In this document: piece by piece, positions 52,404 through 62,509 of the stretch
Position numbering within the stretch: position 1 is the stretch's first letter
Layout of the letters: each line of letters starts with the position of its first letter
Source: Achromobacter sp. UMC46
GTDB lineage: Bacteria; Pseudomonadota; Gammaproteobacteria; Burkholderiales; Burkholderiaceae_B
Assembly (NCBI RefSeq): GCF_014170335.1
Contig: NZ_LZZS01000038.1
Span: forward strand, 62,001-126,000
DNA: 64,000 bases
Reading direction: 5' to 3'
Notes under the pieces: model-generated
The model's input: the letters and a program-made list of their open reading frames with translations, nothing else
What the model was told of the DNA's origin: nothing
Database searches by the model: none
Translations under genes and position numbers: made by a program

Positions 52404-52416
52404 GGAAAAAATTTCC
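52404..52416. promoter_or_regulatory. Candidate Lrp operator in the aldolase/lrp intergenic region
   Basis: GGAAAAAATTTCC, an inverted repeat (GGAAA / TTTCC) in an AT-rich stretch 70-90 bp from the divergent starts at 52315 and 52486. Such AT-rich dyads are typical of Lrp/AsnC operators. Confidence 0.4.
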
Positions 52417-52485
52417 GATTTTTTGGCTGATATATGTAAAAATTTAGAATGAAATCGGCTTGAATTCGACATTACTGGAAGAATC

Positions 52486-52965
52486 GTGCAAAGCAAGAAT
52501 TTCGACCCTATCGACATGCAGATTTTGGCCGCCCTCCAGGTGGACGGCCGCCTGTCCAGCGCGGAATTGGCGGAACGCGTTTCGTTGACGCCGTCGCCCT
52601 GCTGGCGCCGCGTCAAACGGCTGGAAGACGACGGTGTCATTCGCGGCTACCGCGCCGAAGTGGATGCCAAGAAGCTTGGGTTTGACGTGACCGCTTTCGT
52701 GTCCATTTCATTGGACAAAAAAGGCGCCGCGCACGTCAAAGCGTTTGAGGATGCCGTCAGGGACATTCCCGAAGTGCTTTCCTGCCATTGCGTCTCCGGC
52801 CGCTACGATCATCAACTGACGGTGATCGCCCGCGATCTGGATGCTTTTGGCGATCTCGCCCGCTACGTGCTAGGCGCTCTCCCGGGCGTCAAGGAAGTCT
52901 ATACGTCCTTTGTCCTGAAGGAGGTAAAAGGACCGGCGCACGCCATTTCGCTGCCGCCGGAATAG
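52486..52965 (+). CDS. Lrp/AsnC-family regulator
   Basis: 159 residues from a GTG at 52486 with GGAAG upstream. N-terminal HTH (DMQILAALQVDGRLSSAELAERVSLTPSPCWRRVKRLEDDGVIRGYRAEVD) and C-terminal RAM ligand domain (VPEVLSCHCVSGRYDHQLTVIARDLDAFG-like). Divergent from the aldolase-aminotransferase-deacetylase-MFS operon and probably its amino-acid-responsive regulator. A hairpin follows its 3' end at 53084-53109. Confidence 0.92.
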   Translation: MQSKNFDPIDMQILAALQVDGRLSSAELAERVSLTPSPCWRRVKRLEDDGVIRGYRAEVDAKKLGFDVTAFVSISLDKKGAAHVKAFEDAVRDIPEVLSCHCVSGRYDHQLTVIARDLDAFGDLARYVLGALPGVKEVYTSFVLKEVKGPAHAISLPPE

Positions 52966-53083
52966 CTAGGGCGGGCGGTTGCGGGTAGGCCGCGGGGGAT
53001 CCCAGACGTGTGCGCTGCACCGAGCACTTACACCCGAAATTTAGCCAAAGCGCTGCCACTCCCATCGCGTGAGAGCGAGGCGA

Positions 53084-53109
53084 AGAAGGCCGCAAAAACG
53101 CGGCCTTCT
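53084..53109. terminator. Hairpin internal to the distal Tn7-like right end
   Basis: Ten-base stem AGAAGGCCGC / GCGGCCTTCT with an A-rich loop, about 88 bp inside the right end at 53172-53197. A very similar hairpin (57381-57400) lies about 100 bp inside the other right end. No U-run follows on either strand, so termination is uncertain; it could be a shared subterminal feature of the elements or the lrp terminator. Confidence 0.5.
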
Positions 53110-53171
53110 AGAAATTGGCAATTTCAGAAAAAAAAGATCGGTGTTGACAGGCGAAGCGCGACGTTCAAGGT

Positions 53172-53197
53172 GCGACCGACTTTATTTCTCGTTTTCA
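53172..53197 (-). mobile_element. Right end of an older Tn7-like element
   Basis: Reading the reverse strand from 53197: TGAAAAC, two bases, GAAATAAAG, then CGGTCGC. This matches the right end at 57479-57504 and the left end at 53203-53228. It is separated from that left end by exactly five bases (AAGAA, 53198-53202), the length of a Tn7 target duplication. It is interpreted as the right end of an earlier element pushed away from glmS by a second insertion. The left end of that element was not found in this window. Confidence 0.65.
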
Positions 53198-53202
53198 AAG
53201 AA

Positions 53203-53352
53203 TGAAAGAGAGAAATAAAGTCGGCCGCAAACATCCGTTGCAACCCCTTGATTTTGAAAGATTTCCAAGATTAGAAAACTCGGATCAAAGTCGGTCGCAC
53301 CCCAGGCCTTTGCGTCTTCAGCGCAAGAAAATTGAACAATAGTCGGTCGCAA
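53203..53352 (+). repeat. Left-end repeat cluster of the Tn7-like element
   Basis: Three same-direction sites related to GAAATAAAGTCGGTCGC: 53212-53228 (GAAATAAAG then TCGGCCGC), 53286-53299 (CAAAGTCGGTCGCA) and 53338-53352 (AATAGTCGGTCGCAA). They are spaced about 75 and 52 bp apart, like the separated transposase sites of the Tn7 left end. The rest of 53353-53608 shows no gene. Confidence 0.65.
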
Positions 53353-53608
53353 CGTTCGTGCCTCCGGTGTTCCAGCGACTTAGTGGCGAAATGGATGGGT
53401 CACTCGCCGCTCGGCTCATCCTGCGGTCGTGATCGACGGATCAGCGTACGATCTTCAGATGTCGCGCCACTCCAACCGGTCGACCAGGAAGTCTGTACGG
53501 CGCTTGGCGCCGTCACTCTGCCCGCTATCGGCTAGGAGTGGTCGTCCGGACGATTCCGGATATGCTGTTTCCACATACAAGCAACCCGAAATTCTAGTTC
53601 CTGGCGAA

Positions 53609-54193
53609 ATGATGACAAACGTTCGAGCGGGCTATGAGCAACAACTATGCGACCTCGTCGAATCCTCTGAGCAACTGATGGCTGCGCTGCGGGCGGTTCG
53701 CTGCCTTGGTTTGCCCTCGTGGTGCATCGGTGCAGGGGCGATCAGATCCTTGGTTTGGAATAGCTTGCATGGCTTTCAGGAGCCCTCGAACTTGGATGAC
53801 GTGGACGTTGCGTACTTTGATGCCGAAGCGCCTCTAGCTCTCGATGCCGAACTTCAAGAGCGGCTGCATTGGCTCCTTCCCTCGCTCACTTGGGAAGTGA
53901 CAAACCAGGCCAGAGTGCACGAGTGGTTCGCAGAAGCGCTCGGCCAGGTGGTTTCACCCCTAACGTCTTTGGACGATGGGCTGGCCACGTGGCCAGAGTT
54001 TGCCACTTGCGTTGGCATTTACCTGGACGGTAATGAATCATTGAAGGTCATAGCGCCGTACGGATTGAGTGACCTGTTTGAACTGCGAGTTCGGCACAAC
54101 CCTCGGCGGGCGAGCGTCTCAACGTTTATGCACCGCGTGAGTTCCAAGCGATTCGGCCACCGATGGCCTCGGCTATCAATCTGTACACCCTGA
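53609..54193 (+). CDS. Nucleotidyltransferase-like protein (DUF925/COG3575 type)
   Basis: 194 residues; two adjacent ATGs (53609, 53612). Family features: WCIGAGAIRSLVWNSLHGF, NLDDVDVAYFD (the nucleotidyltransferase Asp pattern), ATCVGIYLDGNESLKVIAPYGLSDLFELRVRHNPRR and a C-terminal KRFGHRWPRLSI. Predicted nucleotidyltransferase fold with unknown substrate. First cargo gene of the Tn7-like element; base composition is visibly less GC-rich than core genes. Confidence 0.8.
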   Translation: MMTNVRAGYEQQLCDLVESSEQLMAALRAVRCLGLPSWCIGAGAIRSLVWNSLHGFQEPSNLDDVDVAYFDAEAPLALDAELQERLHWLLPSLTWEVTNQARVHEWFAEALGQVVSPLTSLDDGLATWPEFATCVGIYLDGNESLKVIAPYGLSDLFELRVRHNPRRASVSTFMHRVSSKRFGHRWPRLSICTP

Positions 54194-54245
54194 CCGCACA
54201 TAGGACCGCTGTGGGTCGGGTGCGGTCTGTCGTCAAGGACAGCTC

Positions 54246-54261
54246 CCGGCCAGGAGCGGTC
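54246..54261 (+). repeat. CCGGCCAGGAGCGGTC repeat, copy 1
   Basis: Sixteen-base direct repeat, second copy at 55488-55503. The two copies flank the FAD oxidoreductase gene, as if it were a module joined by recombination. Similar CGGCCAGGAGCGGTC-like text is common in intergenic cassette sequences of environmental bacteria; no attC hairpin was recognised. Confidence 0.6.
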
Positions 54262-54370
54262 CTTCGTCTCGGTTCGGATCATCTGAACGAATCGACACTA
54301 TGATGCGTCCGATGGATCGAAGGGGAATGCAATCCCACCCTTGCCGTCAACAAGTTTCCCAGCCAAACAC

Positions 54371-55435
54371 ATGCCCATTTTCCTCAAGCACAATCCAGTC
54401 GTGATAAGTAAAGGCAAGGTCATCGTGGTCGGCGGCGGCATCATGGGCGCGTCGGCCGCTTGGCATCTGTCCAAAGCAGGCGCATCAGTCACATTGATCG
54501 AACGCGCCCCGAATTCCCTCACCAGTGCGACCGCTTCCTCTTTCGGCTGGGTCGGTGCCAGCGCGAGCACGCCCTCTGACAGCCCTACAGCATTCGCTGA
54601 AAGATTGAAGGCTCTGGAGGAGTTCGCATGTATCGAACGCGAACTCTGCCCGTTGCCGCTCGCAGCGCGCGGCGCAATTCTCTGGCGGTCTACGGAGGAC
54701 GAAACGGCAGCAATGATTGCTGAGCATCGGGATGCCGGCACACGAATGGAGCGACTTACTCGGTCTCAGATTGCCGAAAGGGAACCGATGATTTCAGATC
54801 CGCCATCACTCGCCGCCTGGGCGCCCGACGACTTCGCATTGGAACCCACCGCATTTGCACGCCAACTGCTGGCAGGAGCGCAGGCCGCTGGGGCAAGTGT
54901 CCGCCAAGGAACGGTTGAAGCCATCGAAGCCGCAGGAAACCGGATCACGGGGGTCGTGGTTGAGGGGAAGAAACTACCCGCCGACATTGTCGTGCTCGCC
55001 AATGGCTATGGCGCGCGCGCGATTGCCTTGACGGTCGGCGTGGAGATTCCGATCTATGAGACGCCGGCAGTATTGCTTCGATTCGGTCCTGAAGTGGCTG
55101 GCCTTCGTCACCTAGTTTGCGCGCAAGAAATGGAGCTGCGCCCCTCCTTAGGAGGCGGCCTTGTTTCTGCTGCCGATTATCCAGAAAGCGGCGAAGCCGG
55201 CCTTCCCGCCCTTGCCGAGCTAACTGGAGAAGCAATTGCTCGCCTGTTTGGAATCGGGGCGTCGCCATCCCTGCTTTCCATAACCGCTGCGCAGCGTCCT
55301 ATGACGGCCGACGGCAAACCGCTATGCGGCCATGTGGGAAGAATTGAGGGCTTATTTGCATTGGTCGCACACCCCGGCGTGATCCTTGCCCCCCTCCTTG
55401 GCCGCCGTTGCGCCGAAGCTGTTCTAGGCTCTTGA
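54371..55435 (+). CDS. FAD-dependent oxidoreductase (DadA/glycine oxidase-like)
   Basis: 354 residues from the ATG at 54371; the frame is open upstream to a TTG. Rossmann FAD-binding motif KVIVVGGGIMGASAAWHLSKAGASVTLIE at the N-terminus and ADIVVLANGYGARAI later; C-terminal AQRPMTADGKPLCG and GLFALVAHPGVILAPLLGRRCAE complete the DAO fold. Likely oxidises an amino acid or amine. Cargo of the Tn7-like element and flanked by 16-bp direct repeats. Confidence 0.87.
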   Translation: MPIFLKHNPVVISKGKVIVVGGGIMGASAAWHLSKAGASVTLIERAPNSLTSATASSFGWVGASASTPSDSPTAFAERLKALEEFACIERELCPLPLAARGAILWRSTEDETAAMIAEHRDAGTRMERLTRSQIAEREPMISDPPSLAAWAPDDFALEPTAFARQLLAGAQAAGASVRQGTVEAIEAAGNRITGVVVEGKKLPADIVVLANGYGARAIALTVGVEIPIYETPAVLLRFGPEVAGLRHLVCAQEMELRPSLGGGLVSAADYPESGEAGLPALAELTGEAIARLFGIGASPSLLSITAAQRPMTADGKPLCGHVGRIEGLFALVAHPGVILAPLLGRRCAEAVLGS

Positions 55436-55487
55436 TCTGGACCGATATGCTTGCCCCCTTCGCGACGGCAAGCGTGACCGGCTACAG

Positions 55488-55503
55488 CCGGCCAGGAGCG
55501 GTC
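55488..55503 (+). repeat. CCGGCCAGGAGCGGTC repeat, copy 2
   Basis: Second copy of the 16-base repeat at 54246-54261, located between the oxidoreductase and acetyltransferase genes (about 50 bp after the oxidoreductase stop). Confidence 0.6.
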
Positions 55504-55558
55504 GTTGCTAATCTGCGGCCAATACAATTCCTCGAAGCGAATTTCAGACGGGAAGACA

Positions 55559-56077
55559 ATGCCACTTCAATTACGTATTGCATCGAAAGCGGATGCGGAG
55601 GCGATTTCTAGCTTGGTGAACCGAGCCTACAGGCCGCGGTTGTCTGAGCGAGGCTGGACGCACGAGGCCGATTTAGTGGCAGGAGACCGAACGACTCCTG
55701 ACCAAGTAAATGCACTATTTAAGCCTCAATCGCTTATCTTGGTTCTGTGCAACGATGAAAATGTCGTAGCTTGTGCTCACCTTCAACGCAATGATTCCGA
55801 TGTTTACATCGGCATGCTTGCCACTGAGCCATGTCAACAGAACCTAGGGCTGGGAAAGCAAATCCTTCTTCACGCCGAGGAATACGCTAAGTCACACTTC
55901 AATCCTACGCATCTCAGAATGTCCGTTTTATCTTCTCGAGCGGAACTCATCGCGTTCTATCAACGGAGAGGCTACGTGCGAAATGAGGATGTGCAGGGCT
56001 ATCCAGTTGCCGCGGGAGTGGGACAACCGTTGGTGGAAGGCCTTCAAATCGAAACATTGATTAAGCACGTTGTTTGA
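55559..56077 (+). CDS. GNAT-family N-acetyltransferase
   Basis: 172 residues from the ATG at 55559 with GGAAG three bases before; the upstream extension lacks a start signal. GNAT pattern: LRIASKADAEAISSLVNRAY, YIGMLATEPCQQNLGLGKQILLHAEEYAKS (acetyl-CoA binding Q-x-x-G-x-G/K region) and LRMSVLSSRAELIAFYQRRGYVRN. The substrate is unknown. GC is the lowest of the cargo genes, consistent with foreign origin. Confidence 0.87.
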   Translation: MPLQLRIASKADAEAISSLVNRAYRPRLSERGWTHEADLVAGDRTTPDQVNALFKPQSLILVLCNDENVVACAHLQRNDSDVYIGMLATEPCQQNLGLGKQILLHAEEYAKSHFNPTHLRMSVLSSRAELIAFYQRRGYVRNEDVQGYPVAAGVGQPLVEGLQIETLIKHVV

Positions 56078-56261
56078 CAATGGCTCCTGCCCAGCAATCG
56101 TGAGAGATCCGGAATTCACAGCGGGGTCTGCTTTAAAGCGTAGAGATTGCCCGCTCAGGGTCGAACGCCGGCATTCGCGCCACCACCCGGATACCCGAGT
56201 TTGGCCGCATAGGGGCCCGTAGCGACCGTAGCCACGGACCGCATAACCACGTGGAGATGCC

Positions 56262-56468
56262 ATGAAGTTCGACGTTTACGGAAGATTTGCGCTGGAAGTG
56301 CTTCACACGACCCGGGGATGGGAGGTGTACCGCCTAACCGACGGCAAGCAGGTGCGTGCGGATGACATCATCATCCCGGCCGATATGGAGGTTGGAGACA
56401 TCGCGGGATACCTTGATGATCTCCTTCACGAAATAGCTCGACCTGGGGACAGGATCAAAGAGCTGTGA
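56262..56468 (+). CDS. Small hypothetical protein
   Basis: 68 residues with GGAG five bases before the ATG. Sequence FDVYGRFALEVLHTTRGWEVYRL then an acidic helix (DMEVGDIAGYLDDLLHEIARPGDRIKEL). Similar short proteins occur in Gram-negative accessory regions; no function is recognised. Cargo of the Tn7-like element. Confidence 0.65.
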   Translation: MKFDVYGRFALEVLHTTRGWEVYRLTDGKQVRADDIIIPADMEVGDIAGYLDDLLHEIARPGDRIKEL

Positions 56469-56589
56469 GGCCTGGCGCGCCAACGCTGACGGTCCCTGAC
56501 GCGCGGCGGGCACACGGTCGACATTTGTGAACGCGCCGCCGGCCAAGCGCGGGCTGCGGGTTTTGTGACCTGGCGGCCTCAAATGACAG

Positions 56590-56985
56590 TCAGGATTGAT
56601 CCCAGGCATCAATTGTCAAGAGCTGATCGGGAGAACATGCGGCCACACGGTCGGCATGCACCTGGATCTTGCCTATCCAACCGGGAGGCTGCGCGTATTC
56701 CTCGCCCTCGTCGATGCCGAAGATCCAGACGCCATCCTTGGATGGCAAGATACCGCCGCCTTCGATCAATGGCAGCACATCGCGAGCGCGTGCGGCATAG
56801 CGGTTCGGATAGCCGCCACCGGCGAACTTGGCGGCCTTGCTCATTTGCGTCAAACGCTCGATCCAACCGATGCCGCCAGCGCCCGCTTCCCACTGCGCCA
56901 GGATGGCAGCACGACGCGCTTCTGGGTCGGCGCGGTCGCATTCCTCGGGGCTGCCTGTCGATACGATGATCCACCAGCCGATCAT
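56590..56985 (-). CDS. Hypothetical protein
   Basis: 131 residues on the reverse strand, start ATG at 56985 with GGAGGG upstream. Begins WWIIVSTGSPEECDRAD, with GGGYPNRYAARARDVLPLIEGGG in the middle and GEEYAQPPGWIGKIQVHADRVAACSPDQLLTIDAWDQS at the end. Soluble, no signal peptide; the family is unknown to me. The forward-strand frame over it is probably a shadow because the reverse gene has the better start site. Confidence 0.6.
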   Translation of the reverse strand: MIGWWIIVSTGSPEECDRADPEARRAAILAQWEAGAGGIGWIERLTQMSKAAKFAGGGYPNRYAARARDVLPLIEGGGILPSKDGVWIFGIDEGEEYAQPPGWIGKIQVHADRVAACSPDQLLTIDAWDQS

Positions 56986-57225
56986 GTGTCACCCTCCATC
57001 CTAGAGGTAAGTGCTTCGAGGTTTAAGAACACAACCATTCAAATGCCTCCACGGTCTCTACACGCTAAGCAGGGGAAGTTTACGCACATCTGCGAGCGCC
57101 GGTCCAAATCGGGGCGTTGAACTGAGATTTCGGAGCAATTCAATGATGCCTCACCAGAGGTGGTGACGCACGGTGCTGCGCGACGACGCAGTTGGTACAG
57201 GCGGCTCCCGTCCCACGTTAACCAG

Positions 57226-57324
57226 GCGTGGCACACCAAGCTCGAGTACATCCATCCGGGCAAGCCGCAGCAAACGCCCGTGTTGAACGGTTCAACAGGA
57301 CGGTTTGAATGGTTGTCCCGGTAT
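57226..57324 (+). pseudogene. IS3-family transposase fragment
   Basis: Frame 1 reads AWHTKLEYIHPGKPQQ, then a missing base puts the DDE segment ARVERFNRTV in frame 2, then RFEWLSRYQ returns to frame 1. The pattern PGKPQQNA-VERFNRTV is the C-terminal catalytic (E) segment of IS3-type transposases. Flanking sequence is not transposase-like. A decayed insertion remnant inside the Tn7-like element. Confidence 0.7.
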
Positions 57325-57380
57325 CAACGATTGGATTGGTACGTCTTCTGCTGAGCCGAACCTCATGCCAAAAATGAAGA

Positions 57381-57400
57381 AGGGCCGCTTACGCGGCCCT
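57381..57400 (-). terminator. Hairpin inside the proximal Tn7-like right end, possible glmS terminator
   Basis: Stem AGGGCCGC / GCGGCCCT with a four-base loop. On the reverse strand it is followed by TCTTCATTTTT, a reasonable U-tract, so it could stop transcripts reading out of glmS into the element. A near-copy lies at 53084-53109 inside the other right end. The remainder of 56986-57459 outside the IS fragment shows no gene. Confidence 0.55.
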
Positions 57401-57459
57401 TGCAATGGGGTACAAGCTGATATGGCGGTAGATCGAAGGAGTAGAAGGATGTCGGCGCT

Positions 57460-57504
57460 GCGACCGACTTTATTCCGCGCGACCGTCTTTATTTCCAGTT
57501 TTCA
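57460..57504 (-). repeat. Right-end repeats of the Tn7-like element
   Basis: Two sites spaced 19 bp: 57479-57496 (GCGACCG then TCTTTATTTCC) and 57460-57474 (GCGACCGACTTTATT), so the reverse strand reads GAAATAAAG-CGGTCGC twice. Overlapping, closely spaced sites are the pattern of the Tn7 right end. The outer terminus TGAAAACTGG (reverse strand from 57504) matches the left end. Confidence 0.65.
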
Positions 57505-57528
57505 GGAAACCCCGCAACGCCCTTCGCG

Positions 57529-59361
<1,833 letters not shown>

Positions 59362-59411
59362 AGGAGAGACTCCGCTAAGTTCGTGTACCGACGCATTGTG
59401 CGCGACCCATT

Positions 59412-59456
59412 AAGAAATTTGATTTCTTTATGCTTATAAAAATGGAATTTAATTCC
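59412..59456. promoter_or_regulatory. Two AT-rich palindromes in the glmS/lrp intergenic region
   Basis: AAGAAAT-TTG-ATTTCTT at 59412-59428 and GGAATTTAATTCC at 59444-59456, both perfect dyads, with centres 30 bp apart. They lie between the divergent starts of glmS (59361) and the Lrp-family gene (59512), in a strongly AT-rich 150-bp gap. Probable Lrp-type operators for autoregulation and possibly glmS control. Confidence 0.5.
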
Positions 59457-59511
59457 CTTACATAAGTGTGATTAAATAATCTTTCTTCAAAGCCATATTT
59501 TTGAACTAATC

Positions 59512-60000
59512 ATGCAAAACGGGCCGATTTCGCTGCCGGAACTGGATGATCTGGACCGGCGCATTCTTGAACAGTTACAAGAAGACTGCTCGCTGACCAA
59601 TCAGGATCTGGCCGCGCGCGTGCACGCGTCGCCTCCGACCTGCCTGCGGCGGGTGCGCCGGCTGGTGGACGAAGGCGTGATCGACCGGCAGGTCGCCATC
59701 CTGGCGGCCGAAAAGCTGGGCAGCACGCTGACGGCGATCGTGGAGATCACGCTGGACGTGCAGGCGGCCGAAAGCCTGGACGCGTTCGAGCAGAGCCTGC
59801 TGGCCGAACCCGCCGTGCTGCAGTGCTACCGGGTGTCGCCGGGGCCGGATTTCGTGGTGATCGCACAGGTCAAGGACATGCCGGCCTATCACGCGCTGGT
59901 GCACCGGGCCTTCACGGCCCAGGCCAATGTGCGCAACGTGCGCACGTTCTTCTCGGTGCACCGCGCCAAGTTCGAGACGCGGATCGACGTGCGCGGATAA
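59512..60000 (+). CDS. Lrp/AsnC-family regulator
   Basis: 162 residues. HTH LDDLDRRILEQLQEDCSLTNQDLAARVHASPPTCLRRVRRLVDEGVIDRQVA and RAM domain VLQCYRVSPGPDFVVIAQVKDMPAYHALV. Divergent from glmS. Similar Lrp genes next to glmS are common in Bordetella and Achromobacter; the regulon is unknown. Second Lrp-family gene of the window (the other at 52486). Confidence 0.93.
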   Translation: MQNGPISLPELDDLDRRILEQLQEDCSLTNQDLAARVHASPPTCLRRVRRLVDEGVIDRQVAILAAEKLGSTLTAIVEITLDVQAAESLDAFEQSLLAEPAVLQCYRVSPGPDFVVIAQVKDMPAYHALVHRAFTAQANVRNVRTFFSVHRAKFETRIDVRG

Positions 60001-60012
60001 TGCGTTGGGAGT

Positions 60013-60032
60013 GGCGCGGCGGGCGCCGCGCC
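60013..60032. terminator. GC-rich hairpin between convergent lrp and glycosyltransferase genes
   Basis: Eight-base stem GGCGCGGC / GCCGCGCC with a four-base loop in the 31-bp gap between the convergent stops. Could terminate in both directions, although no U-run is present. Confidence 0.4.
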
Positions 60033-61086
60033 TACCGGCGGCGCAGCAGGCGCTCGAACTGCGCCAGGTAGCGGTTGCCCATCTCCTGGACGTCGTGTTC
60101 GCTCTTCACGTACGCATAGGCGCGTTCGGTGACGTCGTGGCGGAAGGCCGCGTCGTCCAGGCAGCGGGCCATGCCGGCCGCCATGGCCTGGTGGTCGCCC
60201 ACCGCCACCAGCACGCCGCGGCCATCGGCCAGGCTTTCCTTCAATCCGCCCGCATCGGTGGACACCACCGGCACGCGCTGCAGGAAGGCGTCCAGCACGC
60301 TGCTGCCCAACGCCTCTTCCTCGGAGCTCATGACGAACACGTCGAGGATGCTGTAGAAGTCTTCGACGCCCTTGCGGAAGCCCGCAAAGCGGTAGACGTC
60401 TTCGATGCCGAGCTTTTTGGCTTCGTCCTTGGCCTGCTGTTCGCGGTCGCCGCCGGCGCCGAAGTGCAGGAACACGAAGTCGCGGCGTGTCCTGGCCAGC
60501 TCGCCCACGGCGCGCACCAGGGTCACCGGATCTTTGTCGCGGATCAGCGCGGCGGACGTCGCCATGACTTTTTTGCCGGCCAGGTCGAATTCATGGACCA
60601 GGGCGGCGACGTTTTCGGCATTGATCGCATGCGGTTCGACGGCGCTGCGGATGATGACAGGCTCGATGCCCAGCCGGCGCGGTTCGCTGGCGGCCATCTC
60701 GCTGATGGCCACGAACAGGTTCGCGTGGCGCCACTTGAAACCGGTCTTCCATTCGTCGCCCGGCTTGACCACGAACGACGTGCGGCGCGAGAACACCACG
60801 GGGCTGCGATGCAGCCATTTGGTCAGCACGGCCCATGTGATGGTGTTGGCGGTCTGCGCGTGGATGATGTCGTAGCGGCCGGCGCCGGCCAGGAACGCCA
60901 GTTGCCCGGGCACGTTGCGGCAGGTGTGGGCCACGAAGCCCTCCTGGCGCGCGCGTTCAGCCAGCGGCGCGCCCTCGCGGCACATCACTTCGACGTCGTG
61001 GCCCGCCTTGCGGAAGGCGCGCATGCAATACAGCGTCTGCCGTTCGCCGCCGCGCCAGCCCTTTTCGAAGTTCAGTTGCAGGATCT

Positions 61087-61090
<4 letters not shown>
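60032..61090 (-). CDS. GT4-family glycosyltransferase
   Basis: 352 residues from the ATG at 61090, overlapping the ugd stop (ATGA). GT4/GT-B motifs: KGWRGGERQTLYCMRAFRKAGHDVEVMC, HAQTANTITWAVL, VFSRRTSFVV, ATSAALIRDKDPVTLVRA, FLHFGAGGDREQQAK and the donor-site E-x7-E EEALGSSVLDAFLQRVPVVSTDAGGL. Probably an LPS or exopolysaccharide transferase using the UDP-uronic acid made by the coupled dehydrogenase. The upstream extension of the frame is ugd sequence. Confidence 0.88.
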
Positions 61091-62409
<1,319 letters not shown>

Positions 62410-62440
62410 GCCTGCACGCCTTCAAAATAGGAAATCTTGC

Positions 62441-62464
62441 GCGCCTGGTCCCTGGACCAGGCGC
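62441..62464 (-). terminator. Hairpin between the MFS pump and ugd
   Basis: Eleven-base perfect palindrome GCGCCTGGTCC / GGACCAGGCGC with only two central bases, followed on the reverse strand by a T-rich stretch (AAGATTTCCTATTTTG). Likely terminator of the glmU-MFS unit. Confidence 0.45.
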
Positions 62465-62509
62465 TGGCCGCCATTATAGAAGCGGCCGGGGTTGACGGGC
62501 GGAACCGAC

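Larger units (their letters stand above)
53203..57504. mobile_element. Tn7-like element lacking transposition genes, inserted at attTn7 downstream of glmS
   Basis: About 4.3 kb bounded by inverted ends: both begin TGAAA, four variable bases, GAAATAAAG, then CGG and CGC at fixed spacing (20 of 26 positions identical). The outer right end, 57504, is the 25th base past the last base of the glmS stop (57529), exactly where Tn7-family elements insert. The ends carry repeated GAAATAAAGTCGGTCGC-type sites (three at the left, two overlapping at the right), resembling TnsB-site arrays. Inside are five small genes and an IS3 remnant of lower GC than the flanks, but no tnsABCD-like gene, so it would need transposase supplied in trans or is a decayed island. 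Confidence 0.7.
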
